The notes under the pieces: generated by a model | Told to the model about the DNA's origin: nothing | The model's database searches: none | What the model saw: the letters and a program-made list of their open reading frames with translations, nothing else | Translations under genes and position numbers: made by a program | Part shown: piece by piece, positions 53,520 to 63,441 of the stretch | How positions within the stretch are numbered: the stretch's first letter is position 1 | Layout: each line of letters opens with the position of its first letter | DNA from: Mycobacterium sp. | GTDB lineage: Bacteria; Actinomycetota; Actinomycetes; Mycobacteriales; Mycobacteriaceae | Reading direction: 5' to 3' | DNA length: 64,000 nucleotides | Assembly (NCBI RefSeq): GCF_002863225.1 | Contig: NZ_PKEK01000039.1 | Location: forward strand, 1 to 64,000

Positions 53520-55954
53520 CCGAGGTGCGGAGTGACAGCAGAACAAAGCCGACATCGGGACCGCTGTCCGACGATCAACTGCGGCTCGTCGACGGTTACT
53601 GGCGGGCGGCGAACTACCTGTCCGTGGGCCAGATCTACCTGCTGGACAACCCGTTGCTGAGGCAGCCGCTCACGCCCGAACACGTCAAGCCGCGTCTACT
53701 GGGGCACTGGGGTACTACGCCGGGCCTGAACCTGCTTTATGCGCATTTCAACCGCATCATCCGCCTGCGCGATGTCAACGTCATCTTCATCACGGGACCG
53801 GGGCACGGCGGACCCGGATTGGTCGCCAACTCCTATCTCGAGGGTACCTACAGCGAGGTGTACACCGGTATCGAGCAAGACGCGGACGGGATGCGAAAGT
53901 TGTTCCGCCAGTTCTCATTTCCTGGCGGAATCCCTAGCCACGTCGCTGCTCAGACCCCTGGATCCATCCACGAAGGCGGTGAACTCGGTTACTCGCTGGT
54001 GCACGCCTACGGCGCGGCGTTCGACAACCCTGATTTGGTGGTCGCCTGTGTCATCGGTGACGGCGAAGCCGAAACCGGGCCGCTGGCCGCCAGCTGGCAC
54101 TCCAACAAATTCCTTGACCCGATCACCGACGGGGCGGTGCTGCCAGTCCTGCACCTTAATGGCTACAAGATCGCCAATCCGACTGTGCTTGCACGCATTC
54201 CGCACACCGAACTGGAGTCGCTGCTGCGCGGCTGCGGCTATCGCCCGATCACAGTTGCCGGTGACGATCCGGCCGAGGTACACCAGCAGCTGGCAGCTGC
54301 ACTCGATGACGCTTTCGACGACATCGAAGCGATCCAGCAGGCCGCGCGCAGCGCTACGGCGACGGAACGTCCGGTATGGCCGATGATCGTCCTGCGGACT
54401 CCGAAAGGTTGGACCGGACCAAAGACGGTCGACGGCAAACAGGTGGAGGGTACCTGGCGAGCACACCAGGTGCCCCTTGCCGGAACACGGGACAATCCCG
54501 CCCACCGCGCGCAGCTCGAGACCTGGATGCGCAGCTATGAGCCCGAGCAACTTTTTGACGCCGATGGCGGACTTCGGCCCGAGCTTCGCGCCCTGGCGCC
54601 GGAGGGTGATCGTCGGATGAGCGCCAACCCGCACGCCAACGGCGGCTTGCTGTTGCATGACCTGGACCTACCTGACTTTCGTGACTATGCCGTCGCGGTC
54701 GAACATCCGGGCAGCGGATCCCACGAGGCGACAAGGGTTCTCGGCAGTTTCTTGCGCGATGTGATCGCTCGAAACCGCGACCGATTCCGATTAATGGGAC
54801 CCGACGAGACCGCATCCAATCGCCTGGACGCGGTATATCAGTCGACTGACAAGGTATGGCTGTCGCACACGCTGCCTGTCGATGAACACCTTTCGGCCTC
54901 CGGCCGAGTAATGGAGGTGCTCTCCGAGCACCTATGCCAAGGCTGGTTGGAGGGATATGTACTGACCGGGCGGCACGGGTTGTTTAACTGCTACGAGGCG
55001 TTCGTGCACATCGTCGACTCGATGTTCAACCAGCACGCGAAATGGTTGTCGACAAGTCGGGAGTTGCCCTGGCGCCGTCCGATCGCGTCGCTGAATTATC
55101 TCCTCAGCTCACACGTGTGGCGCCAAGACCACAACGGCGCATCTCATCAAGACCCCGGTTTCATCGACCTGGTAGCGAACAAACGCGCCGAGGTCGTGCG
55201 CGTCTACTTGCCGCCCGACGCCAACACCTTGTTGTCGGTGACAGATCACTGTCTGCGTAGCCGCGACTACGTCAACGTCATTGTTGCCGGCAAGCAACCT
55301 GCGCTCGACTATCTCGATATGGACGCCGCGATCGCACACTGCACACGGGGGCTGGGCATCTGGGAGTGGGCGAGTACCGGGACCGGCGAGCCCGATGTGG
55401 TGCTCGCTTGCGCGGGGGACATCCCGACCCTCGAGACGCTGGCGGCCGCCGACATCCTGCGACGGGAGCTGCCCGAGCTTCAGGTTCGGGTGGTCAACGT
55501 CGTCGACCTGATGCGTCTGCAGCCGGACTCCGAACACCCGCATGGGTTGCCGGACAGGGAATTCGACGCAATATTCACCATTGATAAACCAGTCATCTTC
55601 GCCTATCACGGCTACCCGTGGCTCATTCACCGCTTGACGTACAGTCGCACCAATCACGCTGGCATGCACGTGCGGGGATTCAAGGAGCGTGGCACCACCA
55701 CGACGCCGTTCGACATGGTGATGCTCAACGATCTGGACCGGTTTCATCTGGTCATGGATGTCATCGACCGGGTCGATGGCGTGGCGGCCCGCGCCGCCGT
55801 GCTGCGCCAGCAGATGGCCGATGCACGGCTGGCCGCGCGACGCTACACCCGAGAGCACGGTGAAGATGACCCCCTTGTCGCGCGCTGGAGGTGGGGACCA
55901 GAGGGAGCAGAACGGCCGAAGTGGTTGACCGGAAGGCGGTCAGACCACCAATGA
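53516..55954 (+). CDS. xfp: Xylulose-5-phosphate/fructose-6-phosphate phosphoketolase
   Basis: An 812-residue thiamine-diphosphate enzyme that splits xylulose 5-phosphate (or fructose 6-phosphate) with phosphate into acetyl phosphate and a triose (or tetrose) phosphate. Signatures: [40 protein letters not shown], and the ThDP/Mg site [20 protein letters not shown]; further [11 protein letters not shown] and [11 protein letters not shown]. Length is normal. ATG 53516 overlaps the upstream USP stop by 4 bp. No acetate kinase or phosphotransacetylase gene is nearby. The probable DosR control via the USP promoter would supply acetyl phosphate, and through it ATP, under hypoxia. Confidence 0.93.
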   Translation: MTEVRSDSRTKPTSGPLSDDQLRLVDGYWRAANYLSVGQIYLLDNPLLRQPLTPEHVKPRLLGHWGTTPGLNLLYAHFNRIIRLRDVNVIFITGPGHGGPGLVANSYLEGTYSEVYTGIEQDADGMRKLFRQFSFPGGIPSHVAAQTPGSIHEGGELGYSLVHAYGAAFDNPDLVVACVIGDGEAETGPLAASWHSNKFLDPITDGAVLPVLHLNGYKIANPTVLARIPHTELESLLRGCGYRPITVAGDDPAEVHQQLAAALDDAFDDIEAIQQAARSATATERPVWPMIVLRTPKGWTGPKTVDGKQVEGTWRAHQVPLAGTRDNPAHRAQLETWMRSYEPEQLFDADGGLRPELRALAPEGDRRMSANPHANGGLLLHDLDLPDFRDYAVAVEHPGSGSHEATRVLGSFLRDVIARNRDRFRLMGPDETASNRLDAVYQSTDKVWLSHTLPVDEHLSASGRVMEVLSEHLCQGWLEGYVLTGRHGLFNCYEAFVHIVDSMFNQHAKWLSTSRELPWRRPIASLNYLLSSHVWRQDHNGASHQDPGFIDLVANKRAEVVRVYLPPDANTLLSVTDHCLRSRDYVNVIVAGKQPALDYLDMDAAIAHCTRGLGIWEWASTGTGEPDVVLACAGDIPTLETLAAADILRRELPELQVRVVNVVDLMRLQPDSEHPHGLPDREFDAIFTIDKPVIFAYHGYPWLIHRLTYSRTNHAGMHVRGFKERGTTTTPFDMVMLNDLDRFHLVMDVIDRVDGVAARAAVLRQQMADARLAARRYTREHGEDDPLVARWRWGPEGAERPKWLTGRRSDHQ

Positions 55955-56195
55955 GAACGATCTGCGCAACGGAAACCTTCTATCAGAAGCGAGTGGCGAG
56001 GTGATCCACACCGCCGAACCGCACGGCGGTAGCCCTGTTGCAGACCGCCAATCTAAAGACCCGGAATCGCGTTAATGCCAGGATCGAAAAGCCTATTTGA
56101 GTCGCTCAAAGTGGCCTTGCGAACGAGTGGCTTGAGGCCTGACGGATTCGGGATTATCGGCGACCACCACCGGCGAGAGCGCCGCGTACTCGAGA

Positions 56196-58823
56196 TCACT
56201 CCCACCAGGGCTCTGGCTCTGGATCGTGATCGAGCTCTTCCCGTCGCCATGAGGGTCGCCAGTAGGCGTCGGCCTCGTCGGCTCGTTGCTGCCGTAACGC
56301 GGCGTAGCGGTCGATATCGCGCTGACGCTCGTATGCTTTCAACTCCGCCTCGCGGACGGCTTCGTCGAGTCGTGTTGATCCCTCTTCGGCACTCAGAATC
56401 GGGATGCCGAGCTTGCGCGCTGTCGTGTGTCGGGAGTCGGTGGCGTTCGGTGTGTCACTGACCATCCATTTCACTGTCTTGGTGATGTTGACGGCTAGTT
56501 TGGCACCGTAGGATTCGGCGTGCTTGCGCAGTTCGATCACCTCGCTGCGGTCACCTTCGACGGCGATGCGGAGTCCCCGGAGGTAGCGGGCTTCAGCGGG
56601 TGGCACCGGCTCGGCGCATGCTTGGATGACATCGTTGATGCGCTCGGCCAGATCGGACAAACCCAGGGCGTCGGCCAACAAATACATTTCGCGGCGCTCG
56701 ACCGGCGCCAATGCGGTCCAATCGGCGTCTTTAGTGTCGGGATATGCTGCTTCCCAAGCCTTTTGGTGGAGTCCGCGTAGCTGTGGGCCCGTGAGCCTCG
56801 TCAGGCGTGCCTGTCGGGTGAGGGCGTCGGCTTCTTCGTAAGTGAGTCGTCCGTCGTGCACAGCCTCTGCCAGAAGGGCCATGTACTTCTTGACCTGCAC
56901 GGCGTCACCGGTGCGAGGCTTCGGCGATTGCGGGAACGAGTCAAGCAGCTCCGCGACTGAGCATCGCGTGAGCGGGACGGGCCGGCAGCTTAGGGGGCAT
57001 TCTTGGACGGTCATTGCTTCGTCCGTCGTTGGGCCATGCGTTAAGTAGAGCGGCCGCGGTGCGTTGCGCAGCAGCCAGAGCAGCACCTCGCGCACCGCGC
57101 GAGCATCGCCGAGAGCGGTATGTCGGTGATCCGACCATCCCCCAGTTGCGGTCTTGTACATCGCCGTGAGACTGAATGCGCGGCCCTCGAGTTGTCGGCG
57201 CGAACTCTGAAGAGTGCACACGTCAACCAATGTGGGCAGCGGGGTATTAGTGCGGCGGGCCGCCGACGCGAGGAATCGATCCTCGAAATCGCAGTTGTGG
57301 GCGACGAGGATCGTCCCTGCCATGAATGCCAGGGCCTCGTCCAGAACTTGTTTTGTCGTCGGTGAACTGACCAGATCGGCGTCGTCGATGCCGTGAATAG
57401 CGCGCGCAGCGGCATCGGATCCGGGATTGTTTACTAGAGTTGCGAACTCGTCGATGGTCGTGCCATCGGCCGTGAACTTAACAAGCCCGATTTCTACGAT
57501 TCGATCGGTGAGAGCATCCAGGCCCGTGGTCTCAAGATCGATGGCGGTGAAGGTTGCAGCACTCGCCGGATACGGTGTCGTCCTGCGGGTGAGGTTCGCG
57601 CGAACGAGGCCTGCGCCGAGTGTCGCTGGTGGCGGTCGCCTCTTTGTCGCGCCGACAATCCTGGAGGGTTCCCGTGCCGGAACGGACGGCGGGGCGATTA
57701 CCTGCCGATGTTTCGTTGCAGGAGGTGCTGGTGGTGGTGCCGTCGGCGTGGCCGCGATTGTCGGTGCGGGCGCGCTCGTCACTGCCTGAGACACCTGTGC
57801 GGTTGCGTCCTGGCGTGACACCTGTAGTTGCCATAGCAATCCCTGGTCACTGGCGAAATCAAGGGTGCCGTAACGCATTATCGGCAGCACGCGATTGTTG
57901 TTGAATCGGCGGTCCGGGCCGCCTTTCACGTTGACGTACTGCCATGTTTGGTCGACCTGCACCGCGTCACTAGGTGTGGCGCCCTCCTCGATGAACCGCG
58001 TGTCGCCGGCACGCACGTTCACCTGCGTGTAAGTCAGATCGCTGAAGTGATTACCTTCCCGCACCAAGAGGCGGTCTGGCAGAAAGTACAAAGCACCCTT
58101 CCCTGCCGTGACCGCCGGGACAGCGATGTTGGTCGACAACTCCTTCGGGCCGGAAGTGGTCGCGGAAGCCATGACGCGGTTGAGCAGCCGGCTTGCACCG
58201 GAGTTCGTCTTGAACTGATATGTGGTTGCGATGTTGCCCGACTGAATTACGCGCCACATCTTTTGCGACCCGGTTAGCCACGCCCAGGTGCGCACAAGCG
58301 AGTCGAACCAGACGAAGTGCTCATTCTCCACGTCGTAGAACAGGATTACCGTCTTGCGGGCGCGGTCGTTGAGCACCAGCCACACGCATACCGGCGCCAG
58401 CACAGCCCACACGATGAAGCCAAAGGGCATCGTCAGCAGGCCAAGAAGGACCGCAGCACCGGTTGCCCACCACCCCCACGCGGTACGCGCGGCTGCGGCA
58501 TTGAGCTGTTCTACGACGTCACCACCGCCTGTGGGCACCAGTTCCAAGGCGGTCGCGCCCGTGACGTCCTCCATGATTACGCCACTGGGACGGAAGGCAA
58601 CTGGTGATGTATGCGGCTGTATCAGGCGTCGACTAGCCGGTTTGCTGTGGCCGTTCAAAGTGGCGCGGTAGTACACGCCGCCGCGACCCATATGCACGTA
58701 ATTGCCCCGCGGCCCAGTGCCTACCCGAAAACCGGGAACCCCGACGCTAACTCCCAGGCCTGACTTGCTCAGATTGAACCGGAACGGCCCAGCGCGCAAA
58801 CTCTTGCGGATATAAAAGCCCAC
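56196..58823 (-). CDS. DUF4236-membrane-DEDDh exonuclease-BRCT fusion protein
   Basis: An 875-residue multidomain protein. Residues 1-55: DUF4236 (MGFYIRKSLRAGPFRFNLSK, GTGPRGNYVHMG). 115-152: one or two membrane helices. 155-340: uncharacterised strand-rich region. 345-420: Pro/Ala-rich linker. 424-590: DnaQ-like 3'-5' exonuclease with Exo I AIDLETTG (Asp429, Glu431), Exo II AHNCDFEDRF (Asp512), Exo III HTALGDARA (His568, Asp573), all catalytic residues present. 640-735: helical, possibly TerB-like, segment. 748-815: BRCT (LRGLRIAVEGDRSEVIELRK). The C-terminus is acidic. It would hold a nuclease and a DNA- or protein-binding BRCT module at the membrane. It stands alone; role (repair, phage or plasmid restriction) is unknown. 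Confidence 0.85.
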   Translation of the reverse strand: MGFYIRKSLRAGPFRFNLSKSGLGVSVGVPGFRVGTGPRGNYVHMGRGGVYYRATLNGHSKPASRRLIQPHTSPVAFRPSGVIMEDVTGATALELVPTGGGDVVEQLNAAAARTAWGWWATGAAVLLGLLTMPFGFIVWAVLAPVCVWLVLNDRARKTVILFYDVENEHFVWFDSLVRTWAWLTGSQKMWRVIQSGNIATTYQFKTNSGASRLLNRVMASATTSGPKELSTNIAVPAVTAGKGALYFLPDRLLVREGNHFSDLTYTQVNVRAGDTRFIEEGATPSDAVQVDQTWQYVNVKGGPDRRFNNNRVLPIMRYGTLDFASDQGLLWQLQVSRQDATAQVSQAVTSAPAPTIAATPTAPPPAPPATKHRQVIAPPSVPAREPSRIVGATKRRPPPATLGAGLVRANLTRRTTPYPASAATFTAIDLETTGLDALTDRIVEIGLVKFTADGTTIDEFATLVNNPGSDAAARAIHGIDDADLVSSPTTKQVLDEALAFMAGTILVAHNCDFEDRFLASAARRTNTPLPTLVDVCTLQSSRRQLEGRAFSLTAMYKTATGGWSDHRHTALGDARAVREVLLWLLRNAPRPLYLTHGPTTDEAMTVQECPLSCRPVPLTRCSVAELLDSFPQSPKPRTGDAVQVKKYMALLAEAVHDGRLTYEEADALTRQARLTRLTGPQLRGLHQKAWEAAYPDTKDADWTALAPVERREMYLLADALGLSDLAERINDVIQACAEPVPPAEARYLRGLRIAVEGDRSEVIELRKHAESYGAKLAVNITKTVKWMVSDTPNATDSRHTTARKLGIPILSAEEGSTRLDEAVREAELKAYERQRDIDRYAALRQQRADEADAYWRPSWRREELDHDPEPEPWWE

Positions 58824-58906
58824 CGCATCCCCCTACAAAAGGACTCCGGTCAGGATCGTGCCACAGTGAGGTGACGTGAGATGGGGATTCGATCGCAGAA
58901 AGAGCG

Positions 58907-59347
58907 ATGGTCTGCCCGTCATGCCCCATCTCTCATCCAGCCAGCGCCCGCGATGCGAGATTCCAGCCGTCGAATTTGCATCTCGCGATGGCGCAGACAG
59001 GACACCGTGATGTAGGTGTCACTGTGAGAAATCACCGATCCGCGTTGCCCGCGGTCTGCAGGCCGGCTCGATCAGGGCCGGCGGCATTTCTGATGAAATA
59101 CTCCGCCGGCGTTACCGCTCCACCCCACATTCATGGACACGATTACTACGCTGTGGTCGTCTCCGGCAGCTTCCGGCACTACCTCCACGACCCTGACGAG
59201 TACGAAGTGCTCACCCCGGGAAGCACATGGTTTCAAAAGGGCAACGCCGTTCACAGCGACACCTGCGTAGGCGATGAGGACTGCATCCTCAGCATCTTCT
59301 GGCCCCGAGGCTTCGACGTCACGTTCATCGAGAATGCGACGCCGTGA
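58907..59347 (+). pseudogene. Cupin-domain protein, probably truncated at the N-terminus
   Basis: From about 59070 the frame is a clear cupin: GPAAFLMKYSAGVTAPPHIH, GHDYYAVVVSGSFRHYLHDP, YEVLTPGSTWFQKGNAVHSD and EDCILSIFWPRGFDVTFIE. The metal-binding histidines HIH are present; Tyr stands where Glu is usual. The roughly 57 codons upstream are open but do not resemble a cupin protein, and no good ribosome-binding site precedes any start. The domain is about 90 residues. Either a very short protein starts at ATG 59093 or this is the surviving end of a larger gene. Confidence 0.55.
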
Positions 59348-59640
59348 CGGCGCCGAACTCAATACCGGTCTGATCCGACCGGCCACAATGTCCGGTCGGC
59401 TGGTGACCACCGCAGGCATCGTATTCGCGGTCGCGGTGACGGCCATGGTGTCCTGCGGTCTCACCTCGGTCGGCATGTTCGGTTCGATCGCCGGCATCGG
59501 CCTTCGTCTCGACACGTTGATCGTGCGGTCCTTGATCAACCCCGCCCTGGCGCGACTACTCGGGCCGTTCTTCGGGTTGCCGCGCATCGTCCTCAGCGCC
59601 CCGCGCGAATCGGCATCGGCGCACTGGCCCCCGAGCAACA
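59339..59640 (+). pseudogene. MmpL transporter, C-terminal fragment
   Basis: In the frame after the cupin stop: ELNTGLIRPATMSGRLVTTA, GIVFAVAVTAMVSCGLTSVG, MFGSIAGIGLRLDTLIVRSL and INPALARLLGPFFGLPR. This is the last two membrane helices and tail of MmpL proteins (compare [20 protein letters not shown] in the intact copy here). Everything before LNTG is missing. The other MmpL fragment, at 2143, ends at the same LKTG point. Confidence 0.75.
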
Positions 59641-59789
59641 CCATGGAGAGGATCTGTACCGAAAAGTGTTGTGAACGAGTAGCTTACCGGCGACCCCATA
59701 TTCGGTAGCGCTCCGCTGGTTGCAACGCCTGCAACAACGAAGGGGGGTGCCGGACGCAACCGAGTGCCTCGAAAGATCCCGCGACGGGG

Positions 59790-60158
59790 CTATGCCTGTC
59801 CCAAACTCGGCCGGTAATCAGCGACCTCGGTCTCGGCAGCAAGCAATGCGCCCAGCTCCCCATCCTGCTGAGCAACAAATACACCCATAACCTGTCGGCA
59901 TACCTCCGGCACGCTCACCCCACGGAGATCCGCAATACGCTTCAGCCCGACCAGCATTGTCGTCGACACGTGAAACTGCACGGCGAACTGACCGCACGAA
60001 CCATCTTCAGGCGGCAACCCTGGACCCACCACTACCGGTTCATCCACCCCGTACTCGCTCACTTCAGAACGCCGAGCTGGTACAACAACCCCGCCGCCAG
60101 CGCCGTCACCAACGCCGTCGGCCGAGTCCCGGAACTCCTGATGACTGAACAAACCCAT
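59790..60158 (-). CDS. Hypothetical protein, possible DNA-binding C-terminus
   Basis: A 122-residue frame from ATG 60158 (GAGCGG just upstream). The first half is glycine/valine rich without recognisable domain. The second half, FAVQFHVSTTMLVGLKRIAD then LRGVSVPEVCRQVMGVFVAQ, has a strand-helix-helix pattern that resembles ribbon-helix-helix proteins, but I cannot confirm it. It follows the SDR operon on the same strand after about 95 bp. It may also be spurious. Confidence 0.4.
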   Translation of the reverse strand: MGLFSHQEFRDSADGVGDGAGGGVVVPARRSEVSEYGVDEPVVVGPGLPPEDGSCGQFAVQFHVSTTMLVGLKRIADLRGVSVPEVCRQVMGVFVAQQDGELGALLAAETEVADYRPSLGQA

Positions 60159-60252
60159 TCCGCTCACGTTAGACCGCGCAGTCGTACTGCATGGCAGCAG
60201 CAACAATGTCTTGGCTTAACCGCTTGAATGTGGCTCTGGCTCCGCGGGCCGA

Positions 60253-61092
60253 TCAGGTTGGGAAATCAGCGCTGCGAGAGAGCATTTCGTTGGTTTGGAT
60301 ATCTGCCAGATTCTTTTGCAGCGTATCGATCACGGCATCGTATCCGCTGTTACCCAGGACGAGCCGACGGGGAGGCGGGTCCTGGGCCATCGCTGCGATA
60401 ACCGCACGGGCACCGCGGCGTGGATCGCCGGGTTGCACACCGTCCATCGCGACGAAGGTGGCACGGACCTCTTCGAGCATCTCGTGGTAGCCCGGGATCG
60501 GCTCGTCGACGGGTTCGTCGGCGAATCCGGTGTAGGCGTTGGTGCGGAACGCCCCCGGTTCGACTGCCAGCACGGAGATGCCGTGTGGAGCGACCTCGTC
60601 GCGCAGCGTCTCGGTAACGGCTTCGATGGCGAACTTCGTCGCGCTGTAGTAGCCGAATCCAGGCGCTGATACCAGCCCGGCCACCGAGGACACGTTGACG
60701 ATCCACCCGTTCCCGCGGGCCCGCATCGCCGGCAACGCGCCACGTGTCACGGACAGCACGGCGAAGAAGTTGAGCTCGAACATTGCCCGCAACGCGGATT
60801 CGTCCATCCCCTCGATCGATCCGTACCTACCGCGGCCGGCGTTATTGACCAGCACGTCGATGCCGCCGAACTGCTCCTCGGCGGCACGTACGGCACGCTG
60901 CACCTGAGCTGCATCGGTGAGTTCCAGTGGCACGACGAGAACGCGGTCGCCATACTGCTCGGCCCAGGTCGCCAGCTCGTGCGGGCGCCGGGAGGTGAGC
61001 GTCACGCGGTCACCGGTCTCCAGTGCCGCCTCGGCGAACGCCATGCCAAAGCCGCCGGGGCTGCCTCCGGTGATGAACCAACGCCGCGTCAC
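60253..61092 (-). CDS. SDR family oxidoreductase
   Basis: A 279-residue classical SDR. Cofactor loop TGGSPGGFG (8-16), NNAGRGRYG, catalytic VSSVAG serine and YSATK. VEPGAFRTNAYTGFADEP after the active site fits the group active on unknown small ketones or alcohols. Its ATG overlaps the stop of the SnoaL-like gene (ATGA), so they are one operon facing the MerR gene. Similar to, but clearly distinct from, the SDR at 29865. Confidence 0.85.
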   Translation of the reverse strand: MTRRWFITGGSPGGFGMAFAEAALETGDRVTLTSRRPHELATWAEQYGDRVLVVPLELTDAAQVQRAVRAAEEQFGGIDVLVNNAGRGRYGSIEGMDESALRAMFELNFFAVLSVTRGALPAMRARGNGWIVNVSSVAGLVSAPGFGYYSATKFAIEAVTETLRDEVAPHGISVLAVEPGAFRTNAYTGFADEPVDEPIPGYHEMLEEVRATFVAMDGVQPGDPRRGARAVIAAMAQDPPPRRLVLGNSGYDAVIDTLQKNLADIQTNEMLSRSADFPT

Positions 61093-61430
61093 GGTTCGAT
61101 CACCACCCGGCTGATCACAGTGCCGGCGAGGGTGAAGCGGTAGTACAGGTCGGCGACCCCGCCGGGGAAATTGCCCTCCAGATGCTGCCCGACGTCGACG
61201 CCCGAATCGGTCGTCGTCGCACCGACGAATTCGGTGGTGAAGGTGTACTCGGCGCCTGCGGTTGCCACCCAGCCGCCGATCTCGTCATAACGCTTGTAGT
61301 CGTGGCCTTCGTCGGTCACCACGGCGTCGTGGGTGAGTGTGGCCAGCACTCGATCCACGTCATGGGCATCGAGCGCGGTCATGAACGTCTGCACGGCTTC
61401 TGGGAGTGTCTCCCATTCTGGTGTGGTCAT
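61089..61430 (-). CDS. SnoaL/NTF2-like protein
   Basis: A 113-residue single-domain protein: LPEAVQTFMTALDAHDVDRV, LATLTHDAVVTDEGHDYKRY, IGGWVATAGAEYTFTTEFVG and DLYYRFTLAGTVISRVVIEP. First gene of the two-gene operon with the SDR, transcribed from a MerR-type promoter. A role in the same small-molecule conversion as the SDR is likely but unspecified. Confidence 0.8.
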   Translation of the reverse strand: MTTPEWETLPEAVQTFMTALDAHDVDRVLATLTHDAVVTDEGHDYKRYDEIGGWVATAGAEYTFTTEFVGATTTDSGVDVGQHLEGNFPGGVADLYYRFTLAGTVISRVVIEP

Positions 61431-61443
61431 GGCCCCACGATGG

Positions 61444-61467
61444 AGGTTGCCGTAAGGGGAAGGTCAA
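61444..61467 (-). promoter_or_regulatory. MerR-type promoter of the SnoaL-SDR operon
   Basis: On the minus strand TTGACC (61467-61462) is followed by a CTTCCCCTTACGGCAACC-like dyad and then by the start codon about 30 bp on. TTGACC with a CCTTCCCC-type inverted repeat in an over-long spacer is the common layout of MerR-regulated promoters. The transcript would be nearly leaderless. Confidence 0.45.
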
Positions 61468-61490
61468 GCGTCGTTTGCGGGCATACCGCG

Positions 61491-61526
61491 ATCCTGAAGC
61501 CTTCCCCTAGGGGAAGGCTTCAGGAT
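61491..61526. promoter_or_regulatory. Perfect 36-bp palindrome before the MerR gene
   Basis: The left arm ATCCTGAAGCCTTCCCCT is followed immediately by its exact reverse complement. It contains CCTTCCCC/GGGGAAGG, the same half-sites as the facing promoter, and lies 43 bp before the MerR ATG. Likely operator for autoregulation; it could also form an 18-bp stem if transcribed. Confidence 0.6.
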
Positions 61527-61568
61527 GCCCTCGTTCGATGTAGGTGAGGCAACCCAGAGGAGGACACC

Positions 61569-62396
61569 ATGGGCGCACAGGTCTCGATCGGTGACTTCGC
61601 GGTGATGACCGGTCTGAGCCGCAAGGCGCTACGCCACTAGCACGACATTGGCGTTCTCGAACCAGCCCACGTCGATCCGAACACCGGCTACCGCGTCTAC
61701 GACACCAGCCAGGTCGATCACGCCCACATCATCCGCCGGTTCCGATCGCTGGACATGTCCATTCCCGACATCAAGGCGCTACTGAGCACCGACGACGCCG
61801 GGGCGCGCACCGACATCATCACCACCCATCTCGAACAGATGGAAGCTCAGCTGCAGCAGACCCGTGACACGGTAGGTGCGCTGCGCGAATTGCTCGCCCC
61901 CGTGCGCACTCCCGCCGAGGTCACCGTGCGCCACGAACCGGCGTTGGCCGTGTGGTCGGTCAGCGCCACCATAGAAACCTCCGGAATCAACGAGTGGTTC
62001 GAGGTGTCGCTGCGGCGACTACACCAAGCCGTCAGCACGGCCGCAGGCGCACCGACCGCGGTGGTGCCGGGCGGGCTTTACGACCGGGCGCTATTTCTCG
62101 AACAGCGAGGCCGCGCAACCATGTTCGTCGAAGCACCCCCATCGGCAGAGCCGCCCGAGGGCGTCCACGCCGAGGTCTTTCCCAGGGCCGAATTCGCGGT
62201 GCTCCGCCACCCGGGCGGTCATGACGGCATCGACCGCAGTTACGCCACCCTGGGCGTCTACGTCAACGAACATCTGATCAGCAGCCAGGGACCCATTCGG
62301 GAGCATTACCACGGCGGCACGCCCACAAATCCGGCCCGGTTCACCGCCACCGAGATCTGCTGGCCGATCTTCGGTACCACCGCGTCGCACGGATGA
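61569..62396 (+). pseudogene. MerR-family regulator with amber at codon 24
   Basis: ATG 61569 has GGAGGA upstream and opens VSIGDFAVMTGLSRKALRH. Codon 24 is TAG (61638-61640), where Tyr of the MerR signature RxYxxxGLL/VL is expected. The same frame then goes on HDIGVLEPAHVDPNTGYRVY, VDHAHIIRRFRSLDMSIPDI and a GyrI-like effector domain ending at 62396. A restart at 61755 would lack the DNA-binding domain. Unless the stop is a sequence error or is suppressed, the regulator of the SnoaL-SDR operon is dead. Total length would be 275 residues, normal for the type. Confidence 0.8.
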
Positions 62397-62526
62397 CGGC
62401 AGTCCAGGCCCGGCCGTTTCTCGGAACGGGTTGTGACGCGGACTCATTCGCTCTGATTTAGAGGCTAGATCGATGCTGGGCGCTCAGCCCGCCGCAGCAT
62501 CGAGGACACCTTTGATTGTCAGTCGG

Positions 62527-63441
62527 TCAGTCCAGCACCTGTTTGAGCGCTTTACCGACAGCCGCGATCGAGCCCGGTGTGTAGCTGGGCATGTTGAAGA
62601 TGACCCCGCCGACACCGGCGTCGAGGACCTTGGTCTTGATCTGATCGGCAATGGCCTCGGGGCTGCCGACCGCGGCACGGGACTGGAACTCTGGGGGCAG
62701 CGAGTCGATGGTGACGTTGGGGTCAGGGAGCACGCTGATCAGCGTGCTGGTTTCCAGCGTCGCCGGATCACGTCCTGCCTCTTCGCAACGTTCCCGAACG
62801 ACCTTCACCTTGCCGGCCAGCTGATCGAGCGGCGCGATGAGGTTGAGGTGGTCGAAGTGCTTGACCGCCAACGGGATCGTCTTTTTCTCCCCACTGCCGC
62901 CGATCATCAGCGGAATGTGGTCACGCAACCGCGGATTGGCGAACGCGTCCTTGGTCTTGTAGTACACACCGTCGACAGTGACGCGCTCACCTTTGATCAT
63001 CGGCAGGATGATCTCGAGCGCTTCGTTGAGCTTGTTGAACCGGTCGGTGAACGTACCGAATTCGAAGCCCAGGGACTCGTGTTCGAGCTCGAACCAACCC
63101 GCGCCGATGCCCAGAATCGCGCGGCCCTGACTGATCACGTCGAGGGTGGTGATCTCCTTGGCCAGGAGGGTCGGGTTCCGGTAGGTGTTGCCGGTGACCA
63201 GCGTGCCGAGCTGCACCGATTCGGTGGCCGACGCAAGCGCACCGAGCGAGGTGTAGGCCTCCAGCATCGGCTCGGTCGGTTCGCCAAGGCCCGGCAGCTG
63301 ATAAAAGTGATCCATCACGAATACGGAGTCGAAGCCGGCCGCCTCCGCCTCCTGCGCCTGCGCAATGACTGTCGGGAAAAGCTCCTTCACACCGGTGCCG
63401 TACGAGAAGTTTGGAATCTGATATCCGAGTTTGATCGTCAC
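62527..63441 (-). CDS. LLM-class F420-dependent oxidoreductase
   Basis: A 304-residue luciferase-like monooxygenase-fold enzyme, probably using coenzyme F420. GTG 63441 is taken as start (TTG 63444 possible). Motifs: LGYQIPNFSYGTGVKELFPT, FDSVFVMDHFYQLPGLGEPT, LGTLVTGNTYRNPTLLAKEI, ILGIGAGWFELEHESLGFEF and PLMIGGSGEKKTIPLAVKHF. The TGNTYRNP and GAGWFxxEH strings are typical of the mycobacterial F420 group. Substrate unknown. Single gene. Confidence 0.88.
   Translation of the reverse strand: MTIKLGYQIPNFSYGTGVKELFPTVIAQAQEAEAAGFDSVFVMDHFYQLPGLGEPTEPMLEAYTSLGALASATESVQLGTLVTGNTYRNPTLLAKEITTLDVISQGRAILGIGAGWFELEHESLGFEFGTFTDRFNKLNEALEIILPMIKGERVTVDGVYYKTKDAFANPRLRDHIPLMIGGSGEKKTIPLAVKHFDHLNLIAPLDQLAGKVKVVRERCEEAGRDPATLETSTLISVLPDPNVTIDSLPPEFQSRAAVGSPEAIADQIKTKVLDAGVGGVIFNMPSYTPGSIAAVGKALKQVLD

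Noticed and set aside
53915..54658. Antisense frames within the phosphoketolase gene.
   Set aside because: Same reason: full-length conserved enzyme on the plus strand, no recognisable product on the minus strand.
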